The notes under the pieces are model-generated. The model was not told the DNA's origin. It worked only from the letters and a program-made list of their open reading frames with translations, and searched no databases. Shown here piece after piece: positions 44,445 through 53,675 of a DNA stretch of 64,000 nt (positions are counted from its first letter, which is position 1; the number at the start of each line of letters is the position of its first letter). Both the position numbers and the translations under genes were made by a program. The DNA is taken from NCBI RefSeq assembly GCF_024385575.1, contig NZ_JANFMV010000001.1:893081-957080 (forward strand). The letters are read 5' to 3'. Source of the DNA: Rhizobium sp. NRK18 (GTDB lineage: Bacteria; Pseudomonadota; Alphaproteobacteria; Rhizobiales; Rhizobiaceae).

Positions 44445-44566
44445 TGGTTGGATCGCTAAGCCAGACGAATTTTTATTTTCCCTTTCCAGGCGTCGTTAAC
44501 AGAACTTTTATCACCCGTTGCGATATTGGGCTCAAGTATTGCGTTGGCAGGACAAGGGTGCCGAAA

Positions 44567-44887
44567 GTGACAGACGACGAACTCTGGAGAACGATCAGGG
44601 ATGAGAAGCAGTTCTCCGCCAAGACCTATCGTACCGGTGCTCTGAATTTCGCGCTGCTGTTCGGGATCGCGGTCGTGGCACTCTCGCTCATCCTCACACC
44701 TATGCTGTCGAAGTCGACCGGGCCGTTTTACGCGAGCATTCAGGATCCCTACGACAACATCACGACCGGCTCGATCAAGAAGTCCGACCACAACGGTCGC
44801 ACTTACACGCTGCGCCGCAGCGTTTTGCTCGATTCTCCGGGTTCCGTTTGCGTGCTGGGAGACGGCGATACTTCGGACGGTTGCTGA
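44567..44887 (+). CDS. Hypothetical single-pass membrane protein upstream of Flp pilin
   Basis: About 106-aa protein with a cytoplasmic N-terminus (TDDELWRTIRDEKQFSAKTY), one helix (ALNFALLFGIAVVALSLILTPML) and a periplasmic tail with two Cys residues (SVCVLGDGDTSDGC) that could pair. The start is probably GTG at 44567 with AAGG about 9 nt upstream, since no ATG lies before the conserved part. It is 51 nt upstream of the Flp-type pilin gene, same strand. I recognise no family, and a surface role beside the pilin is a guess. Confidence 0.6.
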   Translation: MTDDELWRTIRDEKQFSAKTYRTGALNFALLFGIAVVALSLILTPMLSKSTGPFYASIQDPYDNITTGSIKKSDHNGRTYTLRRSVLLDSPGSVCVLGDGDTSDGC

Positions 44888-44938
44888 CAGGCAGGCGTTC
44901 GCTTCTAGACAACGGCTGTTGAAAAAAGGGTCGCGACT

Positions 44939-45109
44939 GTGGGGTTTCTGATTGCTCTTCTGAAGGATTGTCGCGGCGCCACCGCCGTTGAATATGGCCT
45001 TCTTGCTACGTTGATCTCCGTAGGACTTCTCGGTGGCCTCAACCTCTTTTCCGGCAGTCTCGAGAATGTCTTCTCTACAGTTTCCAACGCTATCTCAGGT
45101 GCAGGCTGA
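44939..45109 (+). CDS. Orphan Flp-family type IVb pilin
   Basis: 56-aa prepilin too short for many gene finders. It reads VGFLIALLKDCRGATAVEYGLLATL and so on, given here by its parts: leader VGFLIALLKDCRG, then ATAVEYGLLA, a hydrophobic helix (TLISVGLLGGLNLF) and a Ser-rich tail. RG/ATAVEY is the Flp prepilin-peptidase site with Glu at +5 and Tyr at +6. The start is GTG at 44939 with AAGGG 8 nt upstream. It is not near tad/cpa assembly genes, which must be elsewhere if it is assembled. Confidence 0.82.
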   Translation: MGFLIALLKDCRGATAVEYGLLATLISVGLLGGLNLFSGSLENVFSTVSNAISGAG

Positions 45110-45128
45110 CTGTCTCCGCCCCCGCGTT

Positions 45129-46022
45129 TTAAATCTTGATCTCCTGCGTCTTCAGCGCATCGGCGAGCCTGACTTTCGCTGAGCCGGGCTTTAATGGCTT
45201 CTGCTGGTTTTCGTGCGGGGCCCAGCCTGCAAGATAGACGATGGAGAAGGTTGCCCGGATGCGGCCGTCCGGGTCCGAAAACCGTTCGGCATAGATTTCG
45301 GCGGCGCGCACGAGAGTTTCCCGCCTCAGAGGCTTACGGCTCCGGCCGACAAGCGGATTGGCCATGCCCATTGCCCTCAAGTCTCGCATCAACCCGAACA
45401 TGGTGTCGTAGCGCACCGTGTAGTTTTCGGTGTCTGCGACCGGCAGCGCGAAGCCGGCCCGCTGCAACAGAGCGCCCAAATCGCGGACATCGGCAAAGGG
45501 GATGACCCGGGGGCTGGCGCCGCCGGACTTCTCGGATTCGGCCGCCAGCAACGCTTCGCGCAATTCCTGCAACGTGCCCGAACCCGGAACCGCTGCGAGG
45601 AACAGGCCGTCCGGCTTCAACGCGCGGCGGATCTGTATGAAGACACCCGGCGTATCGTTCGTGACATGCAGGGAAAGAGGGGACACGATCAGGTTGACCG
45701 ATTGCGGCTCCAGCGGCACGGCGTCGAGCGGGGCGATCAGAATATCTTCGTCGTCAGCCGCAAAGGCAGTGGATGTCTCGATACGCCGCATCCTGCCGAC
45801 CTTGCCGGTTTCGACAAGCATCCGCGCGGTGACGCCACTTCCGCCGTGAAGTTCGGCCGCCTCCTCGAATTCCCGTTCCACCGCACCCAGCCGGCCGGCA
45901 AGTTCTTCGGCGGCGATGTCGAGCAGGAAGGTCGCCGGTCCCTCGGGCAGGTTTTTCGCCCTTTCACGATTTTTCGCGATCAGCTCATGGTCGAAGATTG
46001 GGTCCATCGTTCTGTCTGCCAT
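45129..46022 (-). CDS. NDUFAF5/BioC-like methyltransferase-domain protein
   Basis: 297-aa protein of the class I SAM-methyltransferase fold. IFDHELIAKNRERA at the N-terminus is typical of the mitochondrial complex I factor NDUFAF5 and its alphaproteobacterial relatives. VNLIVSPLSLHVTNDTPGVFIQIRRALKPDGLFL is the motif IV-V region, recognised by SPLSLHVTND and IRRALKPDGLF. Motif I is degenerate (ELHGGSGVTARML instead of DxGxGxG), so methylation is uncertain. It lies back to back with comF and is convergent with the pilin gene. Confidence 0.82.
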   Translation of the reverse strand: MADRTMDPIFDHELIAKNRERAKNLPEGPATFLLDIAAEELAGRLGAVEREFEEAAELHGGSGVTARMLVETGKVGRMRRIETSTAFAADDEDILIAPLDAVPLEPQSVNLIVSPLSLHVTNDTPGVFIQIRRALKPDGLFLAAVPGSGTLQELREALLAAESEKSGGASPRVIPFADVRDLGALLQRAGFALPVADTENYTVRYDTMFGLMRDLRAMGMANPLVGRSRKPLRRETLVRAAEIYAERFSDPDGRIRATFSIVYLAGWAPHENQQKPLKPGSAKVRLADALKTQEIKI

Positions 46023-46075
46023 CTCTTGAAGTTGGTGCTTCGCTTTGGGCCCTCGCTTGCGCTATTGTCAAGCGC

Positions 46076-46852
46076 ATGCTTGGAGCCTCCATTCTTCGCG
46101 GCCTGTCATCGCTCTCGGCCACGGTCTTGCCGGTACGCCGGTTCGTCGCCGATCTGGCCTTCCCGCCATGCTGCGCGGTCTGCGGTGCGGGCGGCGGCGA
46201 TCACGGGGCGCTTTGTGCCGGCTGCTGGGGCGGCATCCGCTTCATCGAGCGTCCCTATTGCGAGGTGATGGGCACGCCGTTTTCCTATGATCCCGGGCCC
46301 GATATACTCTCGGCGGAAGCGATCGCCAACCCGCCCGTGTTCGACCGGTTGCGGTCCGCGGCACTGTATGAAGGTTGCGTACGCGAGCTGGTCGGAAACC
46401 TGAAGTACCGCGATCGCATCGATCTCAGCCTGATGATGGCGGCGTGGATGCAAAGGGCCGGTGGCGATGCATTGGCCAAGGCGGATGCGGTACTGCCCGT
46501 GCCGCTGCACCGCCAGCGGCTCATGTCGCGCAAGTTCAACCAGTCGGCAGAACTGGCTCGACATATCGCTGCCAGCTCCGGAAAGACGTTCCTGCACGCA
46601 AGCCTCATCCGGAGGAAGAAGACGGCGCAGCAGGTCGGGCTGGGGCTCAAGGCGCGCGAGGACAATGTCCGCGGCGCTTTCGCTATGGCACCCGGTCACG
46701 AACTCGATGTGGCCGGCCTGCGCATCGTTCTTGTCGACGACGTCTATACGACCGGGGCGACCGTCGCTTCCGTTACGCGCGTCCTGAAGAAGGCCGGCGC
46801 TGTTGACGTGACGGTGCTCACCTTTGCAAGGGCCCTGGACGGGCCTATATGA
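46076..46852 (+). CDS. comF: ComF-family phosphoribosyltransferase-like protein
   Basis: 258-aa protein. The N-terminal zinc-ribbon has C33-x2-C36 (CAVC) and C47-x2-C50 (CAGC). The C-terminal phosphoribosyltransferase fold has DAVLPVPLHRQRLMSRKFNQS, here by its parts PVPLHRQRL and RKFNQSAELA, and the PRPP loop VLVDDVYTTGAT. ComF proteins take part in DNA uptake in naturally transformable bacteria, and their role elsewhere is unclear. It is followed by grxC 55 nt on. Confidence 0.9.
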   Translation: MLGASILRGLSSLSATVLPVRRFVADLAFPPCCAVCGAGGGDHGALCAGCWGGIRFIERPYCEVMGTPFSYDPGPDILSAEAIANPPVFDRLRSAALYEGCVRELVGNLKYRDRIDLSLMMAAWMQRAGGDALAKADAVLPVPLHRQRLMSRKFNQSAELARHIAASSGKTFLHASLIRRKKTAQQVGLGLKAREDNVRGAFAMAPGHELDVAGLRIVLVDDVYTTGATVASVTRVLKKAGAVDVTVLTFARALDGPI

Positions 46853-46907
46853 CAATCAGACGAAATTCTTTCCAGGCGGTCTCCCAGCCGCCGCAACGGA
46901 GTACATG

Positions 46908-47165
46908 ATGGCCTCGGTTACAATCTACACCCGCCAGCTCTGCGGCTTCTGCTCGCGGGCAAAGTCGCTTCTTGAAAAGAAGGGCGTCGACTATGTCGAG
47001 CATGACGCGACCTTCTCGCCTGATCTGCGCAAGGAAATGATCCAGAAGGCGAACGGCCGCGCGACGTTCCCGCAGATCTTCATCAACGACGAACATGTCG
47101 GTGGCTGCGATGACCTGCATGCGCTCGATGCCGCCGGCAAGCTCGACGCCATGCTGGCCGCTTGA
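46908..47165 (+). CDS. grxC: Glutaredoxin 3
   Basis: 85-aa dithiol glutaredoxin. The active site is C12-G-F-C15, in place of the common CPYC, with the TFPQIFI cis-Pro loop and GGCDDL glutathione-binding segment intact. CGYC/CGFC is usual in rhizobial GrxC. It reduces disulfides with glutathione. The ATG at 46908 is 6 nt after GGAG, and the ATG at 46905 is too close. It lies between comF and the nitrilase gene. Confidence 0.94.
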   Translation: MASVTIYTRQLCGFCSRAKSLLEKKGVDYVEHDATFSPDLRKEMIQKANGRATFPQIFINDEHVGGCDDLHALDAAGKLDAMLAA

Positions 47166-47186
47166 GACAGAAAGAGGTTTGATCCG

Positions 47187-48044
47187 ATGACCGTCAAGGT
47201 GGCCGCAATCCAGATGTGCTCCGGCGTCGATCCGGAAAGGAACGCGAGCGACATGGCGCGTCTCGTGCGTGAGGCGGCGGCCCACGGCGCCGTCTATGTG
47301 CAGACGCCCGAAATGACCGGAGCTGTGCAGAAGAACAGGCCCGGCCTGATGGCGGTTCTGAAGGACGAGGGCAACGATCTGATCGTCAGGACGGCGCGCT
47401 CGCTTTCGGCCGAGCTCGGCATCCACGTCCATGTCGGCTCCACCGCGATTGCCCTGGGTGACGGCAAGATCGCCAATCGCGGGTTCCTCTTTGCTCCGGA
47501 TGGCGAACTGGTGTGCCGCTACGACAAGATCCACATGTTCGACGTCGACCTCGACAATGGCGAGAGCTGGCGTGAAAGCGCCGTGTATCGACCGGGTGAG
47601 GCGGGGCTGGTCGCATCGCTGCCGTTCGGCAACATGGGGTTTGCGATCTGCTATGACGTTCGCTTCCCGCATCTTTTCCGTTCGGAAGCCATTGCCGGCG
47701 CTGACATCCTGACGGTTCCGGCGGCCTTCACCAAGCAGACGGGCGAGGCGCATTGGGAGATCCTGCTGCGGGCCCGCGCGATCGAGAATGGCGCCTTCCT
47801 CATTGCCGCTGCGCAGGCCGGATTGCACGAAGACGGGCGCGAGACGTTCGGGCATTCGATGATCATAGACCCCTGGGGCAAGGTGCTGGCGTCTGCCGGC
47901 GGCACGGGCGAGGGAATTGTGCTTGCCGAAATCGATGTCGCCGATGTAAAGGCGGCGCGCGCGAAAATCCCGAACCTGAAGAACGGCCGGGAATTTTCCA
48001 TGCAATCTGCTGGCAAGGGTTCGAAGGGAGAGGCTGCAGCTTGA
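47187..48044 (+). CDS. Carbon-nitrogen hydrolase, Nit2-like
   Basis: 285-aa nitrilase-superfamily amidase. The catalytic triad is E42 (TPEMTG), K114 (RYDKIHMFDVDL) and C155 (FAICYDVRFP). RARAIENGAFLIAAAQ and GHSMIIDPWGKVLA are further family blocks. The Nit2/omega-amidase clade hydrolyses deaminated glutathione or alpha-ketoglutaramate, and a deaminated-glutathione role would fit the grxC neighbour. It overlaps the DUF1178 gene by 4 nt. Confidence 0.9.
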   Translation: MTVKVAAIQMCSGVDPERNASDMARLVREAAAHGAVYVQTPEMTGAVQKNRPGLMAVLKDEGNDLIVRTARSLSAELGIHVHVGSTAIALGDGKIANRGFLFAPDGELVCRYDKIHMFDVDLDNGESWRESAVYRPGEAGLVASLPFGNMGFAICYDVRFPHLFRSEAIAGADILTVPAAFTKQTGEAHWEILLRARAIENGAFLIAAAQAGLHEDGRETFGHSMIIDPWGKVLASAGGTGEGIVLAEIDVADVKAARAKIPNLKNGREFSMQSAGKGSKGEAAA

Positions 48045-48469
48045 TCCGCTATTCCTTGATTTGTGACGAAGCGCATGCGTTCGAGGGCTGGTTTTCCAGC
48101 AGCGGCGATTTCGACCGTCAGGTCGATCTCGGGCTGGTGTCGTGTCCGACGTGCGGCTCGGTCGCGGTCTCCAAATCACTGATGGCGCCGTCGGTCTCGA
48201 CGTCCAGGAAGAAGGAAGACCATCAGGCTCTGGCGACGAACGCCGTGCAGCAGGCCGCATACGCGAAACTGAAGGAAGCCATCGCCGAGATCAAGGCGAA
48301 GTCGGAGGACGTCGGCGCCCGGTTTCCTGAAGAAGCCCGCAAGATCCACTATGGCGAAGCGGAGGCGCGCGGCATTATCGGTCAGGCCAAGGCCGAAGAC
48401 GTGCGGTCGTTGCTCGAGGAAGGCATCGAGGTGGCGCCGCTGCCGGTGTTGCCCGACGACGTCAACTGA
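48041..48469 (+). CDS. DUF1178 family protein (TTG start)
   Basis: 142-aa protein. Its N-terminus IRYSLICDEAHAFEGWFSS and a CPTC pair (C35/C38) together with C8 give the zinc-ribbon-like look of DUF1178. The middle is a long charged helix (LKEAIAEIKAKSEDVGARF), and the conserved RKIHYGEAEARGIIGQA follows. The start is TTG at 48041 inside the nitrilase stop (TTGA overlap), so it is translationally coupled. The function of this alpha/betaproteobacterial family is unknown. Confidence 0.88.
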   Translation: MIRYSLICDEAHAFEGWFSSSGDFDRQVDLGLVSCPTCGSVAVSKSLMAPSVSTSRKKEDHQALATNAVQQAAYAKLKEAIAEIKAKSEDVGARFPEEARKIHYGEAEARGIIGQAKAEDVRSLLEEGIEVAPLPVLPDDVN

Positions 48470-48472
48470 CCG

Positions 48473-49039
48473 ATGCGTCTGGCGATCTATAACTTCGGTC
48501 TTTTCCGGGGGGCGTATGAATCGGATCAGGTTGAAGGATTTCGCCTTCGCGAACCTTTCAATTTTGCGGCTGCTGAGGCTGCGACCGGATTTGTCGCTCG
48601 CTCGGGATATGAAGGGGAGGGGCCGTCTTGCTGGGGGCCACAAGTCTTTCCAAGGTTCATCAAGGACAGCGGCTTCGAAACGGCGCCATCGTCTCTTTCG
48701 CTCTGGGAGAGCCTGGAAGCATTGATGGCGTTCACCTATTCGGGTGTTCACGCCGATGCCTTGAAACACGCCCGTAACTGGCAAGTGGAGAAGGCGTGGC
48801 CTGCCTTGGTTCTGTGGTGGGTTCCTATGGATCGGCTGCCTTCATGGGCGGAGGGTGTCGAACGCTTCGAATATCTTCACGACCGCGGGCCGAGCCCGTA
48901 CGCGTTCCATTTCAAGAGGCCGTACGACTGCGAGGGGCGGGAAGCCGCTTTGAACAGAGAGCGGGTGCGCGAGATGTCTGCTCGCAATATCGAGGGCCAA
49001 CGCGATATGCTCGCCGCTGTTGGAAGCCTGAAAGTCTGA
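48473..49039 (+). CDS. DUF3291 domain protein
   Basis: 188-aa protein. The recognisable DUF3291 pattern starts LAIYNFGLFRG, is followed by GPQVFPRFIKD and SLSLWESLEALMAFTYSGVHADALK (family core SLWESLEALMAFTYSGVH), and WALVLWWVP-like PALVLWWVPMDRLP. It is a ferredoxin-like alpha/beta barrel related to antibiotic-biosynthesis monooxygenases, function unknown. It begins 3 nt after the DUF1178 stop and ends 3 nt before the convergent ubiG end. Confidence 0.8.
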   Translation: MRLAIYNFGLFRGAYESDQVEGFRLREPFNFAAAEAATGFVARSGYEGEGPSCWGPQVFPRFIKDSGFETAPSSLSLWESLEALMAFTYSGVHADALKHARNWQVEKAWPALVLWWVPMDRLPSWAEGVERFEYLHDRGPSPYAFHFKRPYDCEGREAALNRERVREMSARNIEGQRDMLAAVGSLKV

Positions 49040-49042
49040 GCC

Positions 49043-49792
49043 TCAGGCCGGTCTCTTCGCCACCACCATGTAATTGACGTCCATGTCCTTCGACAGGTTC
49101 CAGCTGTTTGTGAGCGGGCTGAAGAAGACGCCGGTGCGCTGGAAGATTTCCATGCCGGCTGCGTTCAGCGGCTTTTCGATCTCGTCCGGGCGGACAAGCT
49201 TCTCGTACTGGTGCGTTCCGCGCGGCAGCCAGCGCAGGACATATTCGGCACCGAAAATGGCAAGCGCTGCCGCCTTCATGGTGCGGTTGATGGTGGCGAC
49301 GAACATGAGACCGCCGGGGCGTACCAGATTTGCGCAGGTGGTGAGAAAAAGCTCGACATCGGCGACGTGCTCGACGACTTCCATGTTCAGGATGATGTCG
49401 AAGGTCTCTCCGGCTTCGGCGAGGTCTTCGGCCGTCAGCGCCCGATAGTCGACAGCGGTGCCCGTTGCCGCGGCATGGGTGGAGGCAATGCCGATGTTCT
49501 TTTCGGACGGGTCGATGCCGGTGACTGAGGCGCCCATGCGGGCGACCGGTTCCGACAACAGGCCGCCGCCGCAGCCGACATCGAGAACCCTCAGCCCCTC
49601 CAGCGGGGCGGAGACGTTTGCCTGGCGGCCGAAATGGGCAGCTGCGGTGTCGCGAATATAGGCGAGGCGGACCGGATTGAACTTGTGCAGCGGCTTGAAC
49701 TTGCCGGTCGGGCTCCACCATTCCGCCGCCATGGCCGAGAAACGATCGATTTCGCTCTGGTCGACTGTGGTGCGGGCTTCGGCGGCGCTCAT
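49043..49792 (-). CDS. ubiG: Ubiquinone biosynthesis O-methyltransferase
   Basis: 249-aa SAM-dependent methylase for both O-methylations in ubiquinone synthesis. Motif I is [33 protein letters not shown] is the post-II block, and [13 protein letters not shown] is a UbiG-specific stretch, as is the N-terminal [19 protein letters not shown] with its WW-P-G-F-LH landmarks. It is divergent from lysC across a 208-nt gap. Confidence 0.95.
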   Translation of the reverse strand: MSAAEARTTVDQSEIDRFSAMAAEWWSPTGKFKPLHKFNPVRLAYIRDTAAAHFGRQANVSAPLEGLRVLDVGCGGGLLSEPVARMGASVTGIDPSEKNIGIASTHAAATGTAVDYRALTAEDLAEAGETFDIILNMEVVEHVADVELFLTTCANLVRPGGLMFVATINRTMKAAALAIFGAEYVLRWLPRGTHQYEKLVRPDEIEKPLNAAGMEIFQRTGVFFSPLTNSWNLSKDMDVNYMVVAKRPA

Positions 49793-50000
49793 GGCATTTA
49801 CTCCCTTGTGATTATGTTGAAATCGGGTGAATAGCCGACGAAGTCAAGTGCCGGGACGTCGCGGCCGGGCACCGCCATTCTCCCATTGCGCCCTCGGCCG
49901 GATTTCGCTAAGAGACCGCAACTTCGCTCCCCGGCTCCGGTGGAGCGTTTTCGTATGTCCGGCGCCGCAAGACGTCATCTGAACACTACCGGAATTGGCC

Positions 50001-51278
50001 ATGGCTCGTATTGTGATGAAATTCGGCGGAACGTCCGTCGCAGATCTGGACCGCATTCACAACGTTGCACGCCACGTCAAACGCGAAGTCGATGCCGGTC
50101 ACCAGGTGGCAGTCGTGGTGTCTGCCATGGCCGGCAAGACGAACGAGCTCGTCGGCTGGGTCCAGAACATGCCGAAGGTGACGGGCGCCAACTCGCCTTT
50201 CTACGATGCGCGCGAATATGATGCGATCGTCGCTTCGGGCGAGCAGGTCACCTCCGGTCTCCTCGCCATCGCCCTTCAGTCGCTGGGCGTCAACGCGCGC
50301 TCGTGGCAGGGCTGGCAGATCCCGATCAAGACCGACAGCGCCCATGGCGCGGCCCGCATCGAGGATATCGACGGCACGGAGCTGATCCGCCGCATGGAAG
50401 AGGAAAGCCAGGTGGCGGTCGTCGCCGGCTTCCAGGGCATCGGCCCCGACAACCGCATCGCGACGCTTGGCCGTGGCGGCTCCGACACCAGCGCGGTTGC
50501 GATCGCCGCCGGCATCAAGGCCGACCGTTGTGACATCTACACCGACGTTGACGGCGTCTACACGACCGATCCGCGCGTCGAGCCAAAGGCCCGCCGACTG
50601 AAGAAGATCGCGTTCGAGGAAATGCTCGAAATGGCCTCGCTCGGCGCCAAGGTGCTGCAGGTCCGCTCTGTCGAGCTTGCCATGGTGCACAAGGTCCGCA
50701 CCTTCGTGCGCTCCAGCTTTGATGATCCCGATGCGCCGGGCATGGGTGATCTTATGAACCCGCCCGGAACGCTGATTTGTGACGAGGATGAAATCGTGGA
50801 ACAGGAAGTCGTAACCGGCATTGCCTATGCCAAGGATGAAGCCCAGATCTCGCTGCGCCGTGTTGCCGACCGGCCGGGCGTGTCCGCCGCGATCTTCGGG
50901 CCTCTGGCCGAAAACCACATCAATGTGGACATGATCGTGCAGAACATCTCCGAAGATGGCTCGCGCACCGACATCACCTTCACCGTGCCGTCGGGCGATC
51001 TCGACAAGGCCATGGCCGTACTCGGCAAGCAGAAGGATGCCATCGGCTACGACGTGATCCAGAGCGAGCGCGGGCTGGTCAAGGTGTCGGTCATCGGCAT
51101 CGGCATGCGCAGTCATGCCGGCGTTGCAGCCTCCGCCTTCCAGGCGCTGGCCGGCAAGGGCATCAACATCAAGGCGATCACCACCTCGGAGATCAAGATT
51201 TCTGTGTTGATCGACGAAGCCTATGCCGAACTGGCTGTCAGGACTTTGCATTCCTGCTACGGTCTCGATAAGAGTTGA
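50001..51278 (+). CDS. lysC: Aspartate kinase
   Basis: 425-aa enzyme of the first step of the lysine, threonine and methionine pathway. KFGGTSV at residues 7-13 is the kinase signature, and the catalytic region includes TLGRGGSDTSAVAIAAG and DVDGVYTTDPR. The C-terminal third has two ACT domains for feedback control (one around DEAQISLRRVADRPGVSAAIF, recognised by RRVADRPGV, and the second ending in LIDEAYAELAVRTLH). It lies 83 nt upstream of ptsP in the same direction. Confidence 0.96.
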   Translation: MARIVMKFGGTSVADLDRIHNVARHVKREVDAGHQVAVVVSAMAGKTNELVGWVQNMPKVTGANSPFYDAREYDAIVASGEQVTSGLLAIALQSLGVNARSWQGWQIPIKTDSAHGAARIEDIDGTELIRRMEEESQVAVVAGFQGIGPDNRIATLGRGGSDTSAVAIAAGIKADRCDIYTDVDGVYTTDPRVEPKARRLKKIAFEEMLEMASLGAKVLQVRSVELAMVHKVRTFVRSSFDDPDAPGMGDLMNPPGTLICDEDEIVEQEVVTGIAYAKDEAQISLRRVADRPGVSAAIFGPLAENHINVDMIVQNISEDGSRTDITFTVPSGDLDKAMAVLGKQKDAIGYDVIQSERGLVKVSVIGIGMRSHAGVAASAFQALAGKGINIKAITTSEIKISVLIDEAYAELAVRTLHSCYGLDKS

Positions 51279-51361
51279 TATCGGCCGGGTGCCTTTCGAG
51301 AATCGTTTACGACTTGAGATTGTCCCGGACATGATTCTAGGCATTCGGGAGCGCTTATGCG

Positions 51362-53629
51362 ATGAGAGATCTGTCGACAGGTCCGCGTGTTCTGCTGAAG
51401 CGGCTGCGCGAACTGATGGCGGAGCCGCTCGAACCGCAGGAGCGCCTTGACCAGATCGTCCAGCAAATCGCCCGCAACGTGGTTGCGGAGGTTTGCTCGG
51501 TCTACGTCCTGCGCGCCGACGGCGTGCTCGAACTCTACGCCACCGAAGGTCTCAACCCCGACGCCGTCCACCTTGCCCAGCTGAAGATGGGGCAGGGCCT
51601 CGTCGGTACGATTGCGGCGAGCGCCCAGCCTTTGAACCTGTCGGACGCGCAGTCGCATCCCGCCTACCGCTACCTGCCGGAAACCGGCGAAGAAATCTAT
51701 CATTCCTTCCTCGGCGTGCCGATCCTCAGAACCGGGCGAACGCTTGGCGTTCTCGTCGTCCAGAACAAGGCGCAGCGCAACTACCGCGAAGACGAGGTCG
51801 AGGCGCTCGAGACGACGGCGATGATCCTCGCCGAGATGATCGCGACGGGTGAACTCAAGAAGATCACCCGGCCCGGCATCGAACTCGACCTGACGCGTCA
51901 TGTCGCGATCGACGGCGACAGCTATAACGAGGGCATCGGGCTCGGCTATGTCGTGCTGCACGAACCGCGCATCGTGGTCACCAATCTCCTGAACGAAGAC
52001 ACGGACCAGGAAATCCGCCGGCTTGCCGACTCCCTTGGCTCTCTTCGGATTTCGATCGACGACATGCTGTCGAGACGCGACGTGTCGATGGAAGGTGAGC
52101 ATCGCGAGGTGCTGGAAACCTATCGGATGTTTGCCCATGACCAGGGCTGGGTTCGCAAGCTGGAAGAGGCGATTCGCAACGGTCTGACGGCTGAAGCAGC
52201 CGTCGAAAAGGTGCAGAGCGATACGCGGGCGCGGATGATGCGTCTGACCGATCCTTATCTGCGTGAGCGGATGCATGACTTCGACGACCTCGCCAATCGC
52301 TTGCTTCGCCAGCTGACCGGTTACAGCACCAGCGTTGCCGGCAAGGTTGCCAATGGTGACGCGATCATCTTCGCCCGTGCGATGGGCGCGGCCGAGCTGC
52401 TCGACTATCCGCGCGAAAACCTGCGCGGCCTCGTGCTGGAAGACGGGGCTGTGACGAGCCATGTGGTCATCGTTGCCCGCGCCATGGGAATTCCGGTTGT
52501 CGGCCAGGCGGCCGGCGTCGTGGCGCTTGCCGAAAACGGCGACCCGGTGATCATCGACGGCGATGATGGCAAGGTGCATTTGCGGCCCGTTCCGGACCTG
52601 CAGGTCGCCTATCAGGAAAAGGTGCGGCTCAGAGCCAAGCGCCAGGAACAGTTCCGCGCGCTGCGGTCGGTCGACCCTGTGACAAAGGATGGTCAGCGGA
52701 TCAACCTGCAGATGAATGCGGGCCTTCTGGTGGATCTGCCGCAGCTGGTGGATTCCGGCGCCGATGGTATCGGTCTGTTCCGCACCGAACTGCAGTTCAT
52801 GATCGCTTCGACCATGCCGAAGACGGAAGAGCAGGAGGAGTTCTATCGCTCCGTGCTCAACCAGGCCGGCAAGCGGCCCGTCACCTTCCGCACGCTCGAC
52901 ATCGGCGGCGACAAGGTCGTTCCCTATTTCCGACCGCACGAGGAAGAAAACCCGGCGCTCGGCTGGCGCGCGATCCGGTTGGCGCTCGATCGGCCCGGCC
53001 TGTTGCGCATGCAGTTGCGGGCGCTGCTGAGAGCGGCCAGCGGCGGCGAGCTGAAGGTCATGCTGCCGATGGTGACGGAAGTCGCCGAAATCCGTCAGGC
53101 GCGCGAGCTCCTGCAGCGGGAAGTGCAGCATCTGTCGAAATTCAGCCATCCGCTGCCGAAGAAGCTGCAATTCGGCGCGATGATCGAAGTGCCGGCGCTG
53201 CTTTGGCAGCTCGACGAGCTGATGCAGGAAGTCGATTTCGTCTCCGTCGGGTCCAACGATCTCTTCCAGTTCTCGATGGCGGTCGATCGCGGCAATGCGC
53301 GCGTTGCCGACCGGTTCGACAATCTCGGTCGGCCGTTTTTGAGGATTCTGCGGTCCATCGTCGAGGCGGGCAAGCGCAACAAGACGCCTGTGACGCTGTG
53401 CGGCGAAATGGCCGGCAAGCCGCTGAGCGCTATGGCCTTGCTCGGCATCGGCTTCCGCTCGATTTCCATGGGGCCGGCTGCAATCGGTCCGGTCAAAGCC
53501 ATGCTGCTGGGCCTCGACGTCGGCATGCTGGCGGAGATCATGACCGCGGCGATCGACGATGAAGCGTCGCGCGTACCGATCCGCGACCTCCTGAAGCGCT
53601 TTGCGGAAGCGCACAATATTCCCATTTAG
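51362..53629 (+). CDS. ptsP: Nitrogen-PTS enzyme I (PEP-protein phosphotransferase)
   Basis: 755-aa EI-Ntr. An N-terminal GAF domain (about 20-165, with [19 protein letters not shown]) can sense small ligands such as glutamine. The EI part has the phospho-His H367 in [15 protein letters not shown], and the C-terminal PEP-binding barrel carries [24 protein letters not shown] and [16 protein letters not shown]. It starts the PTS-Ntr relay to NPr and EIIA-Ntr that tunes nitrogen, potassium and transport functions. Behind lysC, probably one operon. Confidence 0.95.
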   Translation: MRDLSTGPRVLLKRLRELMAEPLEPQERLDQIVQQIARNVVAEVCSVYVLRADGVLELYATEGLNPDAVHLAQLKMGQGLVGTIAASAQPLNLSDAQSHPAYRYLPETGEEIYHSFLGVPILRTGRTLGVLVVQNKAQRNYREDEVEALETTAMILAEMIATGELKKITRPGIELDLTRHVAIDGDSYNEGIGLGYVVLHEPRIVVTNLLNEDTDQEIRRLADSLGSLRISIDDMLSRRDVSMEGEHREVLETYRMFAHDQGWVRKLEEAIRNGLTAEAAVEKVQSDTRARMMRLTDPYLRERMHDFDDLANRLLRQLTGYSTSVAGKVANGDAIIFARAMGAAELLDYPRENLRGLVLEDGAVTSHVVIVARAMGIPVVGQAAGVVALAENGDPVIIDGDDGKVHLRPVPDLQVAYQEKVRLRAKRQEQFRALRSVDPVTKDGQRINLQMNAGLLVDLPQLVDSGADGIGLFRTELQFMIASTMPKTEEQEEFYRSVLNQAGKRPVTFRTLDIGGDKVVPYFRPHEEENPALGWRAIRLALDRPGLLRMQLRALLRAASGGELKVMLPMVTEVAEIRQARELLQREVQHLSKFSHPLPKKLQFGAMIEVPALLWQLDELMQEVDFVSVGSNDLFQFSMAVDRGNARVADRFDNLGRPFLRILRSIVEAGKRNKTPVTLCGEMAGKPLSAMALLGIGFRSISMGPAAIGPVKAMLLGLDVGMLAEIMTAAIDDEASRVPIRDLLKRFAEAHNIPI

Positions 53630-53675
53630 CAGGCCCGTCTGGCTTGCAACGATAACAAGAAGACCGGAGAGAAGG

